64,000 nt of DNA, taken from contig NZ_MDGT01000003.1 of the NCBI RefSeq assembly GCF_001870515.1, forward strand, positions 1,122,842 through 1,186,841. The letters are read 5' to 3'. This DNA is from Idiomarina sp. MD25a (GTDB lineage Bacteria > Pseudomonadota > Gammaproteobacteria > Enterobacterales > Alteromonadaceae). Shown here piece by piece: positions 60,580 to 64,000 of this stretch. The notes under the pieces were generated by a model. It did no database searches. It saw nothing but the letters and a program-made list of their open reading frames with translations, and was not told the DNA's origin. The translations under genes were made by a program, and so were the position numbers. Positions within the stretch are counted from its first letter, which is position 1, and the number at the start of each line of letters is the position of its first letter.

Positions 60580-62379
60580 ATGAAGTCAATTAATACCTCG
60601 CATTGGATTTTATCGTCTATCGCTGCGGCATTACTCGCGGCTTGCTCTCCTGCTCAAACAAGTGCTAGCGCGACCGCGGCATCACAAGATTCTGAGTCAA
60701 AGCAAGAAGCGCGCGAGCCAGAAGTGGCGACGGGTTTTGCAGATAAAGAAGCAGTCGTAACGGATAATTTTATGGTGACTGCCGCCAACCCTCATGCCGT
60801 AGAGGCAGGTTATAAGGTGTTAAAGGAAGGCGGTAGTGCCGTTGATGCAGCAATTGCAGTACAAGCAATGCTTGGTTTAACAGAACCGCAGTCGTCCGGT
60901 ATCGGTGGCGGCGCGTTTATTCTTTATTGGGATAACGAGCAACAAAAACTGTATACCATTGATGCGCGTGAGACAGCACCGATGGAAGCGACTGAAGCGC
61001 TATTTCTTGACCAGGACGGTAACGCACCACCGTGGATTGAAGCGGTGGTAGGCGGACGTTCTGTGGGAACGCCCGGTGTAGTGCGAGGCTTGGAATTGGC
61101 CCACCAAAAGTGGGGCAAGTTAGATTGGCAGCCGTTGTTTGATGATGCGATTAACTTGGCCGAGCAAGGATTTGAAGTCTCTCCTCGATTAGCTAAGTTG
61201 GTTGAAAGCGAGATCAATCCTGGCGTTAAGAAAATGCCAACGATTTCAGATTATCTATTTCCTGATGGACAGCCGATTGAAGCCGGCACGACTTTGGTCA
61301 ACAAGGATTATGCTGATAGTCTGAGCTTGATTGCTACGCAGGGAGCGGATGCGTTTTACCAAGGTCCATTAGCGCAGAAAATTGTTGATGCGGTACGTAA
61401 TAGCCCGATAGCACCCGGCGTGTTAAGTACCAAGGACTTGGCTGAGTATCAAGCGGTAATCCGAGAACCGGTGTGTGATGCGTACCGTCAATATCAGGTC
61501 TGTGGTATGGGTCCACCGAGCTCTGGAGGCCTGACGACGTTGCAAACACTGGGTATCTTGCAGAATTATGATGTTTCGTCATGGAAAGTGAACGGCGAAC
61601 AATTTGCTCATCACTTTACTCAAGCCTCTCGGTTGGCTTTTGCCGATCGTAATCAATGGATTGCGGATCCAGATTTTGTATCCGTTCCAATGCAGGGTAT
61701 GTTGAACAACGACTATCTCGCTAAACGCGCCAAGCAAATCGATGAGCGTGATATGGGCAAAGCGAAGCCGGGTCTATATTTAAAACCTGAGTATGAGCAA
61801 GACATCGCTTATGAACGACCTAACACCAGCCATATGTCGATTGTTGACAGCGAAGGTAACGTCATTTCCATGACCACCAGCATCGAGATGGGCTTTGGCT
61901 CAACCGTCATGGCGGGTGGATTTATCTTAAATAACCAACTTACCGACTTCTCGCTGACGCCGATGGACGAGGCTGGGCGTAAAATAGCAAACCGTGTACA
62001 ACCGGGTAAGCGTCCACGTAGTTCAATGTCACCCACCATCGTACTCAACGAAGCGGGCGACCGCGTTGTGCATGCGCTGGGCTCGCCCGGCGGCAGTCGA
62101 ATTATCAACTATGTCACCCAAACCGTTGTGGGGCTAATTGATTGGAACTTGGACATGCAACAAGCCATTGATTTAGGTCACGTGACTAATCGCAATGATT
62201 ATACGGCGCTGGAGAAGGGGCGAGATATTGCAACCCTAAAAGAAGTTTTAGAAAAGCGCGGTCATGATGTCAAAGTCATTGATTTAAATAGTGGTATTCA
62301 TGGCATTACGGTGTTACCTACCGGGCAGTTACAAGGTGGCGCGGATCCGCGTCGCGAAGGCATTGTAATGGGGCAATAA
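60580..62379 (+). CDS. ggt: Gamma-glutamyltransferase (predicted lipoprotein)
   Basis: A 599-residue N-terminal-nucleophile hydrolase that cleaves or transfers the gamma-glutamyl group of glutathione and related peptides. Lipobox LLAAC (Cys22). Autocleavage should occur before Thr416 (RPNTSHMSIVD), giving large and small subunits; IDARETAPMEA binds the substrate and ALGSPGGSRI forms the oxyanion region. Lipid anchoring differs from soluble periplasmic E. coli Ggt. It is divergent from the rhombosortase-like gene. Confidence 0.95.
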   Translation: MKSINTSHWILSSIAAALLAACSPAQTSASATAASQDSESKQEAREPEVATGFADKEAVVTDNFMVTAANPHAVEAGYKVLKEGGSAVDAAIAVQAMLGLTEPQSSGIGGGAFILYWDNEQQKLYTIDARETAPMEATEALFLDQDGNAPPWIEAVVGGRSVGTPGVVRGLELAHQKWGKLDWQPLFDDAINLAEQGFEVSPRLAKLVESEINPGVKKMPTISDYLFPDGQPIEAGTTLVNKDYADSLSLIATQGADAFYQGPLAQKIVDAVRNSPIAPGVLSTKDLAEYQAVIREPVCDAYRQYQVCGMGPPSSGGLTTLQTLGILQNYDVSSWKVNGEQFAHHFTQASRLAFADRNQWIADPDFVSVPMQGMLNNDYLAKRAKQIDERDMGKAKPGLYLKPEYEQDIAYERPNTSHMSIVDSEGNVISMTTSIEMGFGSTVMAGGFILNNQLTDFSLTPMDEAGRKIANRVQPGKRPRSSMSPTIVLNEAGDRVVHALGSPGGSRIINYVTQTVVGLIDWNLDMQQAIDLGHVTNRNDYTALEKGRDIATLKEVLEKRGHDVKVIDLNSGIHGITVLPTGQLQGGADPRREGIVMGQ

Positions 62380-62390
62380 GGCAGCGATTA

Positions 62391-62882
62391 ATGATTAATA
62401 CAAAGTTTAACCCAAAGCTTTGCTCGGCTGCTTTTGTCGTAATGATATTAAGCGCATTGGCAGGCTGTGAGCCTGCCAAAGAAACCAGCTACACCAATAG
62501 TATGGGGCAAGAGACCAGTCACGAAACCCAGAGCAAAATGCATGCCGCATTGAGTTTTTACTATGCGATTTATCGCGAGGATGATTTAGATGCGGCAAAG
62601 CACTTTGCTTCTGAACGACTGTCTCAGTTAATAGAGCACTACGGTTCTGTCAGCGCCGTACAACGTTATGTGTTAAACCGCTACTTTGATCGCGTCGAAA
62701 TTTCTATCGACCCATCTTCATTTAAGCAGTACTTGAATCGTGACGACGAACAACGTGTCACATTGGTTTTTGATGGCTCGTATGATGGTGAGATGGTGAA
62801 AGACCGTCGAGATATTGTATTAGTTAAAGAGAAGAACTTATGGCGCGTGGATCAAATTCTTGACCCACGCTATCGACCTTAA
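62391..62882 (+). CDS. Small lipoprotein, possibly NTF2-like
   Basis: A 163-residue lipoprotein with lipobox SALAGC (Cys26). The mature part (residues 50-163) starts with a helix (MHAALSFYYAIYREDDLDAAKHF) and ends in beta strands with RRDIVLVKEKNLWRVDQIL, which resembles NTF2-like/DUF4878 folds. I do not recognise a specific family. It is 11 bases after ggt, so probably co-transcribed. Confidence 0.8.
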   Translation: MINTKFNPKLCSAAFVVMILSALAGCEPAKETSYTNSMGQETSHETQSKMHAALSFYYAIYREDDLDAAKHFASERLSQLIEHYGSVSAVQRYVLNRYFDRVEISIDPSSFKQYLNRDDEQRVTLVFDGSYDGEMVKDRRDIVLVKEKNLWRVDQILDPRYRP

Positions 62883-62883
62883 C

Positions 62884-63252
62884 TCAAACTTGCTTTGGCT
62901 GATCAGTATAGGGGGGCCAACCTAAGGGTTTGCCCGCCAATAAGTGTAGATGGATATGATACACCGATTGGCCGCCGTGTTCGTTACAGTTCATTACACA
63001 GCGATAACCGTCTTTAGCGAAGCCATACTGCACCGCTAGTTTACCTGCAACCACGTACAAGTGACCGACCAGTCCCGCATCTTTCTCATCAATATCATTG
63101 ATGGTGGCGATCGCTTTTTTGGGAATAATAAGCAGGTGCACGGGCGCTTGAGGATTGATGTCCTTAAACGCGAGTGCGTGATCGTCTTCGTACACGATAT
63201 CCGCAGGAATCTCGCGATTAATAATTTTGGTGAAAATAGTTTCTTCTACCAT
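62884..63252 (-). CDS. hinT: HIT-family purine nucleoside phosphoramidase (HinT)
   Basis: A 122-residue histidine-triad nucleotide hydrolase. The triad His99-x-His101-x-His103-x-x is in VYHIHLHLLAG; ETIFTKIINREIPADIVYED is the family N-terminus. HinT cleaves AMP-lysine and other phosphoramidates. It converges with the lipoprotein gene, their stop codons being a base apart. Confidence 0.96.
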   Translation of the reverse strand: MVEETIFTKIINREIPADIVYEDDHALAFKDINPQAPVHLLIIPKKAIATINDIDEKDAGLVGHLYVVAGKLAVQYGFAKDGYRCVMNCNEHGGQSVYHIHLHLLAGKPLGWPPYTDQPKQV

Positions 63253-63317
63253 AACCTTATGTCCCTTATAAGTACGTTACCCTCATGGTACATTTAGGCT
63301 CATAGTAGGGCAATGGA

Positions 63318-63665
63318 TCAACTGTGTTTTTGTAATCCAGCTAATGCAGGGTCGCTAATCTGACGCAGCAAGGATTGGTTTACTCGGGGCTGACTCTCGA
63401 CTTCACGTAAGCAACTCTCCGCCACATAGGTCTGAATCGATGAGTTTTTTACTAAAATGAGATACCACGGTTGGTCTTTATTAGCCCCTGACAACACTTG
63501 GCGTTGGTACCAGTCATCGCTCAAGCTGAAGGCGGCGTCGACGTCTACAATGACACCTTCATAACCGTATAAGCTATGTTTAATAGGCTGACCTAAGTTA
63601 AAAGACGCGCGCACAATAGAATTTTGATTATTAAAAGCCACTATTTTCCCACCATCATGAAGCAT
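63318..63665 (-). CDS. hspQ: Heat-shock protein HspQ
   Basis: About 115 residues. The core IKHSLYGYEGVIVDVDAAF, QPWYLILV and SIQTYVAESCL match HspQ (YccV-like), a hemimethylated-DNA-binding-fold protein that in E. coli modulates DnaA stability and Lon substrates. It is slightly longer than E. coli HspQ (105), with about 13 extra N-terminal residues from ATG 63665; an internal GTG (Val9) could be the true start. Confidence 0.88.
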   Translation of the reverse strand: MLHDGGKIVAFNNQNSIVRASFNLGQPIKHSLYGYEGVIVDVDAAFSLSDDWYQRQVLSGANKDQPWYLILVKNSSIQTYVAESCLREVESQPRVNQSLLRQISDPALAGLQKHS

Positions 63666-63733
63666 TGTTATTTTCTTATCGGCCAGTGTGTGCTATTTCT
63701 GAATGTAAATTTCAAAACTTTAGGAACGACACA

Positions 63734-64000
63734 ATGCACGATGATGACAAACGCAGTGACCGTCGAGTACCTGTTAAAACGCCCGCCTCTGTTGAGGTAA
63801 ATAATAAGACATTAACGGGGGAGTGTTGTGACTTAAGTGCGCATGGTGTACTACTGATTTTGCCTGAGCGGCTCGATGTTGGAACGCATTTTGATGTAAT
63901 TGTAAGAGCTGCGGGCAGCACGGCCGACTTACGCGCCACCGGCATCGTCGTAAGAGTGGACGATGCCGGTGAGTCAGGTTACGAACACGGATGTAAGCTT
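63734..64000 (+). CDS. PilZ-domain protein (3' end off window)
   Basis: The frame from ATG 63734 (AGGA site at 63722-63725) runs off the right edge after 89 codons. It has the PilZ cyclic di-GMP-binding motifs: the Arg pair in DRRVPVKTPASVE and the DLSAHGVLL (D/NxSxxG) loop. It would act as a c-di-GMP effector. Divergent from hspQ. Confidence 0.88.
   Translation, partial: MHDDDKRSDRRVPVKTPASVEVNNKTLTGECCDLSAHGVLLILPERLDVGTHFDVIVRAAGSTADLRATGIVVRVDDAGESGYEHGCKL

Overview
The window is a chromosomal segment of a gammaproteobacterium. Gene order (rseABC-lepA-lepB-rnc-era-recO-pdxJ-acpS; rlmD-relA-mazG-pyrG-eno; ftsB-ispDF-truD-surE-pcm-nlpD-rpoS-mutS; pncC-recA; sapABCDF-pspF/pspABC-ycjXF), moderate G+C and a full Phe/Tyr degradation cluster all point to a marine Alteromonadales bacterium. 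Idiomarina or a close relative is my best guess; this is inferred from gene content, not from a database match. I see no rRNA, tRNA, CRISPR array, insertion sequence or prophage, and no gene-free stretch above 300 bases.

Layout. 1-8083: end of the sigma-E anti-sigma genes (rseA partial, rseB, rseC), then a tightly coupled housekeeping run lepA-lepB-rnc-era-recO-pdxJ-acpS. 8087-15425: rlmD, relA, mazG, pyrG, eno. 15379-22637: an accessory block between eno and ftsB. It holds an orphan gene overlapping eno, a His/Met-rich exported protein divergent from an iron-regulated PKHD-type hydroxylase across a Fur-box-like site, a diguanylate cyclase, an SdpR/SdpI-like pair with a long operator palindrome, an acetyltransferase, a branched-chain aminotransferase and a TauE-type permease. 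22714-33429: ftsB-ispD-ispF-truD-surE-pcm-yqaA-nlpD-rpoS, with mutS opposite, then pncC and recA with a LexA-box promoter.

33500-49021: an HD-domain triphosphohydrolase and a degenerate EAL-HDOD protein, an RssA-type patatin, then one long minus-strand run pspF-sapA-sapB-sapC-sapD-sapF-putP, and divergently pspA-pspB-pspC-ycjX-ycjF (envelope stress). 49179-57421: amino-acid catabolism: methionine gamma-lyase, phenylalanine hydroxylase and its pterin recycling enzyme, TyrR, then hppD-hmgA-fahA-maiA, which takes Phe/Tyr to fumarate and acetoacetate. Good TyrR boxes lie before tyrR and before hppD. 57433-64000: an exported S9 prolyl-oligopeptidase-type peptidase, a rhombosortase-like protease, a gamma-glutamyltransferase lipoprotein, a small lipoprotein, HinT, HspQ and the start of a PilZ-domain gene cut by the window edge.

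How it fits together: peptidases, a peptide/polyamine ABC transporter, proline uptake and Met/Phe/Tyr catabolic enzymes suggest growth on proteinaceous substrates. No clearly new system is present. The best leads are the Fur-linked His/Met-rich exported protein, the SdpR/SdpI module, the three-box TyrR region with an internal terminator upstream of hppD, and the rhombosortase beside exported hydrolases.
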